From contig CACAZW010000003.1 of the NCBI GenBank assembly GCA_902537055.1, positions 1-64,000 of the forward strand: a stretch of 64,000 nucleotides of DNA, written 5' to 3'. A program made the translations under genes and the position numbers. Source of the stretch: an uncultured Pelagibacteraceae bacterium (GTDB lineage Bacteria > Pseudomonadota > Alphaproteobacteria > Pelagibacterales > Pelagibacteraceae). Positions within the stretch are counted from its first letter, which is position 1. Every line of letters begins with the position of its first letter. Under the pieces are notes generated by a model that was not told the DNA's origin, made no database searches, and saw only the letters and a program-made list of their open reading frames with translations. This document shows positions 15,067-25,115 of this stretch, piece by piece.

Positions 15067-16151
15067 TATCTAAGTTTCAAAGTTGCTAATCCAATCATCG
15101 CTAGAATAATAGAAATTATCCAAAATCTTATTACAACCGTTGACTCTGGCCATCCCTTTTTTTCAAAATGATGGTGTATTGGAGCCATTTTAAATATTCT
15201 TTTACCTGTTAATTTATAGGAAATAACTTGAACTATTACAGAAACAGCTTCTAAAACAAACAATCCGCCTGTTATTGCTAACACAATTTCGTGCTTAGTT
15301 ATTATACCAACTGCTCCAAGTGAACCACCTAATGATAAAGATCCAGTGTCTCCCATAAAAATTTTTGCCGGTGGTGCATTAAACCATAAAAAACCTAGAC
15401 AAGCCCCAATTATTGATCCACAAAAAATCGAAGCTTCTCCTACACCCTCTATATATGCGATCTGAAGATAATCAGAAAAAATTATGTTACCAGAGACATA
15501 ACTAATAAATGCAAAACATGCAGCAACTAACATAACAGGAACTGTTGCTAATCCGTCTAAACCATCTGTTAAATTAACCGCATTTGAAGCGCCAACTAAT
15601 ATGAACATATAAAAAGGTATAAAAAACCAGCCAAGATTGATTACTAAGTTTTTGAAAAAAGGAAAATATAGATTGTTTATTTGATCAGAATTACTTGTGA
15701 TATAAAGTATAAATATACCTATCAAAGCTAAAATAATTTGTAGAGAGAACTTTAATTTAGAAGAAATTCCATGCGAACTTTTTAACTTTATTTTTTTATA
15801 ATCATCATAAGCTCCCAATAATCCAAAAGAAGCTGCAATAAATATTAAAAACCAATTATATGGATTTGATAAGTCACCCCATAGCAATACCCCTGAAAAA
15901 ACACCTAATAATATTATTAGTCCTCCCATTGTTGGTGTTCCAATTTTTCTAATTATATGATCGCTAGGTCCATCTTCTCTGATTGGATTATGAATTTGTT
16001 TTGAAGAAAAAAAATTAATTAATGGGTTTCCAACTAAGAAAACGACAATCATAGCTGTAAACATAGAAAGACCAGTTCTTACTGTTAAATATTTAAAAAC
16101 ATTCAAAAAACTAAATTGATCTACTAGAATTGAAAAAAGTTCAAACAACAT
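15066..16151 (-). CDS. mraY: Phospho-N-acetylmuramoyl-pentapeptide-transferase
   Basis: GTPTMGGLIIL, NAVNLTDGLDGLA, FMGDTGSLSLGG, APIHHHFEKKGW. Confidence 0.98.
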   Translation of the reverse strand: MLFELFSILVDQFSFLNVFKYLTVRTGLSMFTAMIVVFLVGNPLINFFSSKQIHNPIREDGPSDHIIRKIGTPTMGGLIILLGVFSGVLLWGDLSNPYNWFLIFIAASFGLLGAYDDYKKIKLKSSHGISSKLKFSLQIILALIGIFILYITSNSDQINNLYFPFFKNLVINLGWFFIPFYMFILVGASNAVNLTDGLDGLATVPVMLVAACFAFISYVSGNIIFSDYLQIAYIEGVGEASIFCGSIIGACLGFLWFNAPPAKIFMGDTGSLSLGGSLGAVGIITKHEIVLAITGGLFVLEAVSVIVQVISYKLTGKRIFKMAPIHHHFEKKGWPESTVVIRFWIISIILAMIGLATLKLR

Positions 16152-18979
16152 TAAGATTTTGATCCAATTTGTTTGGTTATTTGATTAAGTCCTGTAGAAT
16201 TTGAGCCCTTTATCATTAAAAAATCACCATTATTTAAATCATTTTTTATTATATTAAGAATTTCACTAGTTGATTTAAGTATTTTTCCTCTTTTTTGTGT
16301 TCTAATTTTGTTGAATGTTTCTGTGATATAATTCCCATAAACAAACAACTTTTTGAAATTTGCCTTATTGATATCTTTTGCAGCTTCAATATGGAGTTTT
16401 TTTGAAAATTTTCCTAATTCTAACATGTCACCCAGTAGCATAAATTTTTTATTTGGATTTACTTTTAAATTATCAAATTTCTTAATTGAGAAATTCAGAG
16501 ATAATGGATTTGAGTTATAACTTTCATCTATTATGTTAACTTTTTTAGAGCCGACAGTAAATTTTTTTATATTTCCTCTACCACTTGGTATTTTATAACC
16601 AGAAAAAAAGTTGCTTTTTATTTTATCAATGATGTTTAAACTTTTACAAACTGCTATGGAAGCCAATATATTATCCAAATAAGGTAATAAATTATTATTA
16701 ATTTTAAAATTAAAAGTTTTAGAAGCTACGTCAATATAAATGATATAAGATTTCTTAGATTTTTTTAATTTAGATAATCTAATATTAGAATTTTTATGTT
16801 TACCAAAAGAAATGATATTTAAATTATTTTTATTTGCTAAATTTGAAAAAAAATCAAAAAATTTATCATCTTTATTCAATACAATTGTACCATTTTTTCT
16901 TATGTTGAAAATAATCTCTGATTTAGCTTTAGCTATATCCAATAAAGATTTAAAATTTTTGGCGTGCGCATAACTAATATTTGTAATAACTCCAACGTCT
17001 GGTTTAATTATTTTTGATAAATAGTCTATTTCTCCCTTTTTATCCATTCCAATTTCAAATATTCCATAAGTCGTATCCTTATTTAAATTTATTAAAGAAA
17101 TAGGTAAACCGAATTTATTATTGAATGAATTTTTTGAAAATGTTGTAGAATAATTTTTTTTAAGACATTGTCCTAACAATTCTTTCAACGAGGTTTTGCC
17201 TGAGGATCCAGTAATTGCAACTTGAGATGAATTGGAAGAAATTCTTATCTTTTGTGAAAATTTAATTAATAATTCTAGAGTATTTTTAACATTAATCTTT
17301 TTTTTACTATAATTTTTGTTATTTTGAATTATTGCTAATTTTGCTCCATTTTTTAAAGCTTCGTCTGCAAAATCATTTCCATTAAAAGATCTCCCCTTAA
17401 TTCCAAGGAAAATTTTACCTTTATTATGTTTTTTTGAATTAGTACTAATTTTTAAATTTTTTATTCTATCTAATTTTTTGTTATTTATAATTTCTTTAAG
17501 TATATTTAATTTCCAATCATTTGATAAAAATCTATTTTTTAAAATTATTGATTTTCTTATATTATCTTTGTCAGAAAATTTATTTTTCTTAATATATTCT
17601 TGAGTGTTTTCATGTCCCTTTCCTGCAATAACTAAAACCTCATCTGACTTACTATTTAAAATTGCTTTTTTTATAGCTAATTTTCTTGATGGTATTTCAA
17701 TCATTTTAGATGGTAAAATTGATTTCTTAATGCTTGCTCTGATATTTTCTGGATTTTCACTTCTAGGATTATCGTCTGTAAGATAAATATAATTACATAA
17801 TTTGTTAGCAATTTTACCCATTATTGGTCTTTTTTCTTTATCTCTTTCACCACCACATCCAAATACAATATTAGTTTTTCTTAAACTATATTGTTCCTTA
17901 ATATTTTCTATACTGGTTTTGAGAGCCTCTGGAGAATGAGCATAGTCTAAAATAAAAATAGAATTATCTTTGGTTTTTCCAATTATCTCGAGCCTTCCTT
18001 TTGCAGGTTTAATATACTTAAGTTTTTTGACAATATCATCAATATTTAAATTACTTTTAATTGCTGCTGCAACAGCCATCATCAAATTCTTAATTTGTAT
18101 TTTTCCAATTAGTCTAGTTTTAAATTGGTATTCCTTATTTTGAAAAGTAAACTTTATATGTTGGTAGTTATTTAAAATTTTAATTGAATTGATTTTTAAA
18201 TGACTTTCTGAGGTACCAATGTTTAATAAATTTAATTTTTTTCTTTTGGCAATTTTTTTAAAGATTTGTGAGTATTTTAGATCATTATCAAATATCAAAT
18301 TTCCATTTTTTTTTGTCAACTCATTAAATAAAATTAATTTTGAATTAAAATAATTTTTATAATTTTTGTGATAATCTAAATGATCTCTGCTTAAATTAGT
18401 GAATATAGACGTACTAAATTTAATGCCGTGTAGTCTTTTTTGATGCAAACCATGACTCGACGCTTCTAAAATTACATTTTCAATTTTTTTATTCTTTAAA
18501 TTTGCAAGTATTTTATTTATTGTAATAGCATCAACAGTTGTATTATTAAGTTTTAAGTTAACACCATTCGATTTGACACCTAAAGTTCCAATTGAAGCTA
18601 CTTTTTTTTTATTAAGTTTTAATATTTGGTAATAAAAATTGACTATAGACGATTTACCGTTTGTACCGGTTACAGCAATTATATTATTTGGTTTTTTATT
18701 ATAATATTTATTTGCAAAATTTGATAAGGCTAATCTAGGATTGCTTACTTTTATATATAATACACCTTTATTAATTCCAGTTTTAAACTTATTTGATACA
18801 ATTATTCGAGCTCCTCTTATTACGGCATCATTTATGAAATTATTTCCATTGAATTTACTACCTTGTATTGCAAAAAAAATATAATTTTTTTTTATTTTTT
18901 TTGAATTAAATTCAAATCCATTAAAACTTTTGTTGTTAAAATTTCTATTAAGATTTTTAAAAAAGCTTTTTAATATCAT
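16151..18979 (-). CDS. murEF: Fused MurE-MurF bifunctional ligase
   Basis: One 942-aa ORF. First half has VTGTNGKSSIVNFYY, NLSRDHLDYH, DNPRSENPENIR, AGKGHE (MurE). Second half has ITGSSGKTSLKELL, IFEIGMDKKGEIDYLS, IDESYNSNPLS, LLGDMLELGK (MurF). Confidence 0.95.
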   Translation of the reverse strand: MILKSFFKNLNRNFNNKSFNGFEFNSKKIKKNYIFFAIQGSKFNGNNFINDAVIRGARIIVSNKFKTGINKGVLYIKVSNPRLALSNFANKYYNKKPNNIIAVTGTNGKSSIVNFYYQILKLNKKKVASIGTLGVKSNGVNLKLNNTTVDAITINKILANLKNKKIENVILEASSHGLHQKRLHGIKFSTSIFTNLSRDHLDYHKNYKNYFNSKLILFNELTKKNGNLIFDNDLKYSQIFKKIAKRKKLNLLNIGTSESHLKINSIKILNNYQHIKFTFQNKEYQFKTRLIGKIQIKNLMMAVAAAIKSNLNIDDIVKKLKYIKPAKGRLEIIGKTKDNSIFILDYAHSPEALKTSIENIKEQYSLRKTNIVFGCGGERDKEKRPIMGKIANKLCNYIYLTDDNPRSENPENIRASIKKSILPSKMIEIPSRKLAIKKAILNSKSDEVLVIAGKGHENTQEYIKKNKFSDKDNIRKSIILKNRFLSNDWKLNILKEIINNKKLDRIKNLKISTNSKKHNKGKIFLGIKGRSFNGNDFADEALKNGAKLAIIQNNKNYSKKKINVKNTLELLIKFSQKIRISSNSSQVAITGSSGKTSLKELLGQCLKKNYSTTFSKNSFNNKFGLPISLINLNKDTTYGIFEIGMDKKGEIDYLSKIIKPDVGVITNISYAHAKNFKSLLDIAKAKSEIIFNIRKNGTIVLNKDDKFFDFFSNLANKNNLNIISFGKHKNSNIRLSKLKKSKKSYIIYIDVASKTFNFKINNNLLPYLDNILASIAVCKSLNIIDKIKSNFFSGYKIPSGRGNIKKFTVGSKKVNIIDESYNSNPLSLNFSIKKFDNLKVNPNKKFMLLGDMLELGKFSKKLHIEAAKDINKANFKKLFVYGNYITETFNKIRTQKRGKILKSTSEILNIIKNDLNNGDFLMIKGSNSTGLNQITKQIGSKS

Positions 18980-18990
18980 TATGAAATTTC

Positions 18991-20622
18991 TTAATATTTT
19001 ATGGCTAAAATAGGCCCGATTTTTTCGATTATATTTTTGGCAACCTCAACAGAAGTCCAGCCAGCAGTATTAAAAGGTGTGCCTACTATCTTCCTTTTTT
19101 TACCATCATTATACTCATAAATATAAGTTTCACTCAATTTTGGTTCATCTAACAAAACAATTAAAACATATTTTGGAGAAGATATTGGAAAAATTGAAGC
19201 AAAAGTATTTATTTTTTTTTTAGAATATTTACCCTTTATAGATTTTTGAGCTGTTCCTGTTTTTCCAGCAATTTCATAATTAGCGATATTTGCTAAATTA
19301 GCAGTGCCCTGTTCGGATGTTACAATTTTTCTCAATATTTCGTTAATTTTATTCGAATTTTCTTGTGTTATTATTTGTTCACCTCTTTTTAATTTTTTTT
19401 CTTTTTTAATTAAAGTTGGATTTATTTTATATCCACCATTTGCAATTATTGCATAGGCTTTTGCAAGTTGAAGTGGTGTGGTTGTTATACCATGACCATA
19501 TGCTGATGTAGCTAATTTACATTTTCCCCATTTAAAGGGAATTGGATTTCCAACTTCCTCTATATCAAATTGTATTTTATTTAATAAATCTAAATTTTCT
19601 AGAAAATCTTTAAAATTTTCTAACCCAACTTTCTGAGCAATTTTGATTGAACCAATATTTCCAGATCTAATTAATATTTCTTCAGCGGTAAGACTAGATG
19701 GAATATCCATATCATATTCAGAGATTGACCTTCCAGCACATTTTATTTTTTTTGGTAAATTTTTAAAAAGGGTATCTTCTTGGATAACATTTTCTTGAAG
19801 CCCGGCAGCGAATGTAAATGTTTTAAAAACTGATCCAAGTTCATAGACACCTTTTGTGGATCTGTTTATAAATTTTTTATCAGAAATGTCTTCTCTTTTA
19901 TTTAAATCAAAATCTGGTAGAGAAACCATAGAAAGAATCTCTCCACTGTTAACATTCATTAAAATAGCCGTGCTTCCATAACTATTGAAAATTTCTTGAA
20001 ATTTTATCAATTCCTCTCTTATCAAATATTGTATTTCAGTATCTAAAGAAAGCCTTAATGACTTTTTTGAAGTTGTTAATTCATAGTCAAAAGATTTTTC
20101 TATACCAGACACACCATTGTTATCTGTATCAATCTGTCCCAATATATGACTGAAAAGATTACCGTTAGGATAAACACGAGCAATGTTTTCTTCTTCTTTG
20201 AACGATTTTTCTCCTAGTAATTTTATTTTTTCAAGTTTTAAAGGAGATATTTTTTTTTTTACATAAAAAAACTTTTTTCCATTAATTTCTCTTTCAAAAT
20301 TTTTGTCAGGAAATATTAATTTTAAAGAAATTAATAATTTTTCTTTGTTAATTAGCTGATTTGGATTTAAGCCCAAATTAGTCACACGCACAGTTTTGGC
20401 AATAATATTTCCATTTCTATCCATGATAGATGCTCTATATTTCTGCTTTTCTTTTACAGTTTGAGTTTGGTTTGTTTTCTTAAATCCTAAATAGATAGTT
20501 TTAGACGTAAAAATTATTGTAATTATAAAAAATATGAAGAAAATAAATGATATACGCTCAAAAGATATTTTTAAATTTGATTTATTTGCTTCAAATTTAA
20601 AATTTTCGTCAATATTATTCAT
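18991..20622 (-). CDS. ftsI: Peptidoglycan D,D-transpeptidase FtsI (PBP3)
   Basis: RASIMDRNGNIIA, GVYELGSVFKTFTFA (SxxK), SGNIGS (SxN), AGKTGTAQ (KTG). Confidence 0.95.
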   Translation of the reverse strand: MNNIDENFKFEANKSNLKISFERISFIFFIFFIITIIFTSKTIYLGFKKTNQTQTVKEKQKYRASIMDRNGNIIAKTVRVTNLGLNPNQLINKEKLLISLKLIFPDKNFEREINGKKFFYVKKKISPLKLEKIKLLGEKSFKEEENIARVYPNGNLFSHILGQIDTDNNGVSGIEKSFDYELTTSKKSLRLSLDTEIQYLIREELIKFQEIFNSYGSTAILMNVNSGEILSMVSLPDFDLNKREDISDKKFINRSTKGVYELGSVFKTFTFAAGLQENVIQEDTLFKNLPKKIKCAGRSISEYDMDIPSSLTAEEILIRSGNIGSIKIAQKVGLENFKDFLENLDLLNKIQFDIEEVGNPIPFKWGKCKLATSAYGHGITTTPLQLAKAYAIIANGGYKINPTLIKKEKKLKRGEQIITQENSNKINEILRKIVTSEQGTANLANIANYEIAGKTGTAQKSIKGKYSKKKINTFASIFPISSPKYVLIVLLDEPKLSETYIYEYNDGKKRKIVGTPFNTAGWTSVEVAKNIIEKIGPILAIKY

Positions 20623-20887
20623 TATTAAATTTAAAAATTTTTAAATCTTTAATTTTTTTTTTTTTTAATTCTTTTTCAAAATATATTTTAGAATATTCCA
20701 TTAACTTATTTGGTGATGTAAGATAGTTGTAATCAAACAAAACTAACTCATAAATATCATTGAGAGCTCTGATATCTTCTTGAATTTCAAAAATTTGTTT
20801 ATCAAGTTTTTTTGTAGAATTTTTTGTAAAAGCAGTTGAAATTATAAGAATAATAATTGGTATAAATAAAATAATTTTTTTATGCAT
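20615..20887 (-). CDS. ftsL: FtsL-like short bitopic protein
   Basis: 90 aa with one N-terminal TM then coiled-coil; lies between rsmH and ftsI. Assigned mainly by position. Confidence 0.6.
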   Translation of the reverse strand: MHKKIILFIPIIILIISTAFTKNSTKKLDKQIFEIQEDIRALNDIYELVLFDYNYLTSPNKLMEYSKIYFEKELKKKKIKDLKIFKFNNE

Positions 20888-21872
20888 CTAATTTCAAATT
20901 TTCTATATCTTTTAAGTAATTAAAATTACTAATAAATTTTTTGAAGTTACATCCATTCTCTAATTTATATGCAAATCTAAGTTTTGCTGATCTTGAGGGA
21001 GGATTAATATTAATCTCTCTGGATGAAGGGACTATTGGTTTTTTTTTGGTTAAATTAAAATACTTTTTAGTTGGAGCACTTTTTGGTAAATACCTAGAAG
21101 AATTTTTTACTTCTGAGTATTCTTTAAAAAAAAACTTTACTATTTTATCCTCAATAGAATGAAAAGTAACAACTGCTATTACGCCACCAACTGGCAAAAT
21201 ATTATAGGCTTTTACTAAACCATATATCAGCTCGGTTATCTCTTTATTTACAAAAATTCTAAGAGCTTGAAAAACTTTAGTAGATTTATTTTTTCCACTT
21301 TTCTTTTTTTTTACACCTTCAACGATTTCTGCTAAATTTTCAGTTTTAATTTTTTTATTTTTTCTTAACTGTACTATTTTTTTTGATATTGGTTTTGCAT
21401 ATTTTTCATCACCAAAATACTTGAAAATTTTAAAAAGACTTTGTTGGCTCATTTTTGAGATTACATCATCACAAGAAAAATCATTTAATCCCATTCTCAT
21501 ATCTAGTTTGCCTTTGCTATTAAAAGATAAACCTCTATTTAGGTCAGAAATCTGATTTAACGAATATCCCAGATCAAAAACAATTGCTCTAATATTATCT
21601 TCCTTTATTTGATCAATATCCGAAAATTTTTTGTTATAAAATTTAAATCTTTTTTTATACTTTGTGTGGAATTGATTAGCTATACTATTGACAGAGTTAT
21701 CTCTATCTAGTGCTATTATATTATTTAAATTATTCTCTAATATCTTTTTTGAATAACCACCTGCACCAAATGTACAATCGATAAATGTGCCACCATAAAG
21801 AGGGGAAATAATACTAACTAATTCGTTTAGTAATACTGGAAAATGTTTTTCCAGATTTATGGTGGCATTCAT
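20880..21872 (-). CDS. rsmH: 16S rRNA m4C1402 methyltransferase RsmH (MraW)
   Basis: HFPVLLNELVSIISPLYGGTFIDCTFGAGGYSKKIL, DLGYSLNQISDLNRGLSF, VTFHSIEDKIVK. Confidence 0.96.
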   Translation of the reverse strand: MNATINLEKHFPVLLNELVSIISPLYGGTFIDCTFGAGGYSKKILENNLNNIIALDRDNSVNSIANQFHTKYKKRFKFYNKKFSDIDQIKEDNIRAIVFDLGYSLNQISDLNRGLSFNSKGKLDMRMGLNDFSCDDVISKMSQQSLFKIFKYFGDEKYAKPISKKIVQLRKNKKIKTENLAEIVEGVKKKKSGKNKSTKVFQALRIFVNKEITELIYGLVKAYNILPVGGVIAVVTFHSIEDKIVKFFFKEYSEVKNSSRYLPKSAPTKKYFNLTKKKPIVPSSREININPPSRSAKLRFAYKLENGCNFKKFISNFNYLKDIENLKLDA

Positions 21873-21890
21873 TTATTTTTTTGAAGACCA

Positions 21891-23336
21891 TTAATTCTTT
21901 TGTCTTCTCAAAAATGCTGGAATTTCTAAATCTTCTTCTTCCTCAGAGTTTATCTCTTGTGGTGAAGTTGATAACTCCTCGTTAGCATCTGAATTAAATA
22001 GCTCAGGGGCATCATCATCACTCAACTCAAAATTTTCCAAACCATTATTTTCAGATACTTGATCATCTATATTGCTTTCAAATTCAGAGTTTACTGAGCT
22101 ATTTACAGGTGCTTCGGTTTGCTGTAAATCCTCACCATTTATGGTGCTTGATAACTCATTTGCATAATTAGTATCTATGCTTTTAGAACTCAATTCTTCA
22201 TTTTTCTCTTCTTCCTCTATTTTAAGAGCGTTAGCTCCATTAGTAATTATTGAGTTGTTATTTGTAAATTGGAAAGATTGAGTTGATTCAGAATTTGAAA
22301 ACTCAGAATAACCTGGATTTCTATTTTGAATTCTATGTACCATGTTAATTACTGATTTAGGCTCTGGTTGCTGTCCATCTAATGCAGTAGCAACAATTGA
22401 AACTCTCATTAATCCATCCAAACCATCATCGGTTATAGCTCCGATAATTAATTCTGCCTCTGGATCGACTTCGGCTCTTACTTTATTTACAGCTTCGTCT
22501 ACTTCGAATAATTTTAAATCTTTACCTCCAGTGATATTTACCAAAAGTCCTTTTGCCCCTTTTAAGGAATAATCGTCAATTAAAGGGTTGTTAATTGCTG
22601 ATTCAGCAGCTTTAACAGCTCTTCCTTCCCCTTCGGCCTGACCCGTTCCCATCATAGCTTTACCCATTGAACTCATAACAGTTTCAACATCAGCAAAATC
22701 TAAGTTAATAAGCCCCGGTCTAACCATTAAATCAGTTATACTTTGAACACCATGAAGCAAAACATCATTTGATAAAGCAAAAGATTCTTCAAAAGTTGTT
22801 TGTTCACTTGCAATCTTAAATAAATTTTGATTTGGAACAACTATAATAGTATCAACATGTTTTCGAAGTTCTTCTAAGCCTTGTTGCGCTTTTCTCATTC
22901 TTGAAGGGCCCTCATATAAGAAAGGTAGAGTTATAACCCCGACTGTTAAGATATTGAGTTCTTTTGCAGCTCGAGCAATCACATGAGCAGATCCAGTTCC
23001 AGTCCCACCACCCATTCCGGCTGTAATGAAAACCATATTAGCACCCTGCAATATATTTACAATTTCATTTAAAGACTCGTCTGCAGCAGCTTGACCTATA
23101 TCTAGTTTTGCACCTGCTCCTAGCCCTTTAGTTAAATTTAATCCCATTTGTATTTTTGTTTGTGCCTTACTTAATCTTAAATCTTGAGCATCTGTATTAA
23201 CTGCAATAAACTCAACGCCTTGAAGGCCGGCCTCAATCATTCCATTTATTGCATTTCCACCCGCTCCTCCTACTCCTAATACTAGAATTCTAGGTTTTAG
23301 TTCTTTTATATCTGGTGTTTTAAAGTTTATTGTCAT
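21891..23336 (-). CDS. ftsZ: Cell division GTPase FtsZ
   Basis: [27 protein letters not shown], and C-terminal conserved peptide [13 protein letters not shown]. Confidence 0.99.
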   Translation of the reverse strand: MTINFKTPDIKELKPRILVLGVGGAGGNAINGMIEAGLQGVEFIAVNTDAQDLRLSKAQTKIQMGLNLTKGLGAGAKLDIGQAAADESLNEIVNILQGANMVFITAGMGGGTGTGSAHVIARAAKELNILTVGVITLPFLYEGPSRMRKAQQGLEELRKHVDTIIVVPNQNLFKIASEQTTFEESFALSNDVLLHGVQSITDLMVRPGLINLDFADVETVMSSMGKAMMGTGQAEGEGRAVKAAESAINNPLIDDYSLKGAKGLLVNITGGKDLKLFEVDEAVNKVRAEVDPEAELIIGAITDDGLDGLMRVSIVATALDGQQPEPKSVINMVHRIQNRNPGYSEFSNSESTQSFQFTNNNSIITNGANALKIEEEEKNEELSSKSIDTNYANELSSTINGEDLQQTEAPVNSSVNSEFESNIDDQVSENNGLENFELSDDDAPELFNSDANEELSTSPQEINSEEEEDLEIPAFLRRQKN

Positions 23337-23347
23337 ATTTTCCCCTT

Positions 23348-23803
23348 TTAGTTATTAAATTGCTTTTCCCATTTAAGACTTGCTCGATTAATATTAGATT
23401 TTTTCCTAGCGTTTGCCCTAAATTTTTCAAAATGTGTTGGTTCCCAAATTTGAAATGTTTTACCTTGACCAACAAATAACATACTGTTTTTAATTCTTGC
23501 ATGTTTTAGTAATTTTGTTGTTATTTGAACTCTGCCCTCACTATCAAATTGTAAATTTATACTTTCCGATAATATAGACGTTGCAAAATAATCTTTCTTT
23601 TCTTCAAATGGATTTAATGAGTCTATTGCATTAGATATTTTTTCAATTCGATCTTGTGGCCATGCTTCAATACATAGATTATTAAATGATGGATAACAAA
23701 TTATTCCATTGTAGCCTATGTTTGACAAATATGATCTATATGATGCAGGCACTGAAACCCTTCCCTTTTTGTCTAATTTGTTTTCGTAGGTAGATAAAAA
23801 CAT
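23348..23803 (-). CDS. mraZ: Transcriptional regulator MraZ
   Basis: Two SpoVT/AbrB-like repeats: [16 protein letters not shown] and [19 protein letters not shown]. Confidence 0.95.
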   Translation of the reverse strand: MFLSTYENKLDKKGRVSVPASYRSYLSNIGYNGIICYPSFNNLCIEAWPQDRIEKISNAIDSLNPFEEKKDYFATSILSESINLQFDSEGRVQITTKLLKHARIKNSMLFVGQGKTFQIWEPTHFEKFRANARKKSNINRASLKWEKQFNN

Positions 23804-23824
23804 AAACCATATTATCCTTAATTT

Positions 23825-23867
23825 TGGGTTTTTATGGGATATTATGGGTTTTATTTGTTAGCGTCAA
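23825..23867 (-). promoter_or_regulatory. Predicted mraZ promoter with triple TGGG box (candidate MraZ operator)
   Basis: Minus strand: TTGACG (-35, 23867..23862), 17-nt spacer, TAATAT (-10, 23844..23839). TGGG on the plus strand at 23825, 23835 and 23845, exactly 10 bp apart. Confidence 0.6.
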
Positions 23868-23931
23868 TAGCTAATATTATGGAAATATGATGTAAATATT
23901 TAATAATTATTTGGATTTATTTTAATGAAAT

Positions 23932-24288
23932 GCCAGATAAACTATAAGCCGGGTTCTGTCTTTTAAACTTATCATTTATCTAGGCTTCAAATCACTTTAA
24001 AGCTCAAGCAACTAACCCTGATGACTAGCCAAAGACTGCTTTTAGTTATTACTAACAATGTCATCTCTACTCAGTCTTGCTCCCAGTGGGGTTTTCCATG
24101 CGCTAGCTGTTACCAACTTAGCCGGTGTGCTCTTACCACACCTTTTCACCCTTGCCTTGATAAGGCGGTTTATTTTCTGTGGCACTATCCCTAGGGTCTC
24201 CCCCGCCAGCTGTTAACTGGCACTGTGTCTTTGTAGAGCCCGGACTTTCCTCTTTAATAAATTAAAGCGATAAGTCATTTATCTGGCT
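23932..24288 (-). ncRNA. rnpB: RNase P RNA (bacterial type A)
   Basis: Minus strand carries GAGGAAAGTCCGGGCTC, AGGGTGAAAAGGTGTGGTAAGAGCACACCGG and ACAGAACCCGGCTTATAG. Terminal P1 helix GCCAGATAAA/TTTATCTGGC. Confidence 0.97.
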
Positions 24289-24337
24289 CGAAAAGAATTA
24301 TTCTATTTTTATTTTATTTCAACTATTTTTAATTCAA

Positions 24338-25057
24338 TTAAATCAAGGATTTTAAGATTGCATAAGACTCTTGATCAACGATGCTGCTAATTAATTGTGG
24401 TCTAAATCTCCTCTGGAAATTTTTATAAATTATAATTTTCTCATTGTCATCATTTGAAAATTTATAACCAAACTTAAATAGTAAATGAAAAAAATTATTG
24501 CTATCATTTAGTTTTATACCTCTTAATTTTTTGCAATTTTTTTTACTTACATTATGCCATAAGCATAATTTTTTCTTATTTAATAATTCCCATGGAAATT
24601 TTTCGCCTGGATCCTTTTTTCTTAAAGGTGCAATATCAGAATGACCTAAAATATTTTCTTTTTTGATTTTATATTTCTTTTTTAAATTTTTTGACAAGTA
24701 AATAATCGAAGTAATCTGTTTTTTACTGTAATTCTTATACTTATAAGCATGCCCTGGGTTTGAGATCTCGATTCCTATCGAATTTGAATTAAGTGATTTA
24801 TCTTTTTTCCATGAGGATATTCCTGCGTGCCAAGCAATATATAAATCTGGTACAATTTTTATGATTTCTCCATTACTTTTTATGAAATAATGACAACTTA
24901 CTTTTGAGTTTTTGTTTGTCAGCCTTTTTATAGCAGTATTTTCAGATCTCATGCCTGTATAATGAAAAATTAAGTACTTCACCTTTGAAACACTTCTTTT
25001 CCTTATATCGAAATTTGGGGAGTAATTTATTGACATTTTTTCAACATTTTTCTGCAT
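24338..25057 (-). CDS. N-acetylmuramoyl-L-alanine amidase, AmpD/amidase_2 family
   Basis: YLIFHYTGMRSENTAIKRL, VSCHYFIKSNGEI, AWHAGISSWK, GHSDIAPLRKKDPGEKFPW. Confidence 0.92.
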   Translation of the reverse strand: MQKNVEKMSINYSPNFDIRKRSVSKVKYLIFHYTGMRSENTAIKRLTNKNSKVSCHYFIKSNGEIIKIVPDLYIAWHAGISSWKKDKSLNSNSIGIEISNPGHAYKYKNYSKKQITSIIYLSKNLKKKYKIKKENILGHSDIAPLRKKDPGEKFPWELLNKKKLCLWHNVSKKNCKKLRGIKLNDSNNFFHLLFKFGYKFSNDDNEKIIIYKNFQRRFRPQLISSIVDQESYAILKSLI

Positions 25058-25115
25058 ATTTTAAAACAATTTATCTTTATATTAATGTTAATTATACTAT
25101 AAATAGAACTATTGT

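Noticed and set aside
23320-23502. 60-aa minus ORF overlapping mraZ
   Set aside because: Lies out of frame within the clearly homologous mraZ gene; no recognisable motif.
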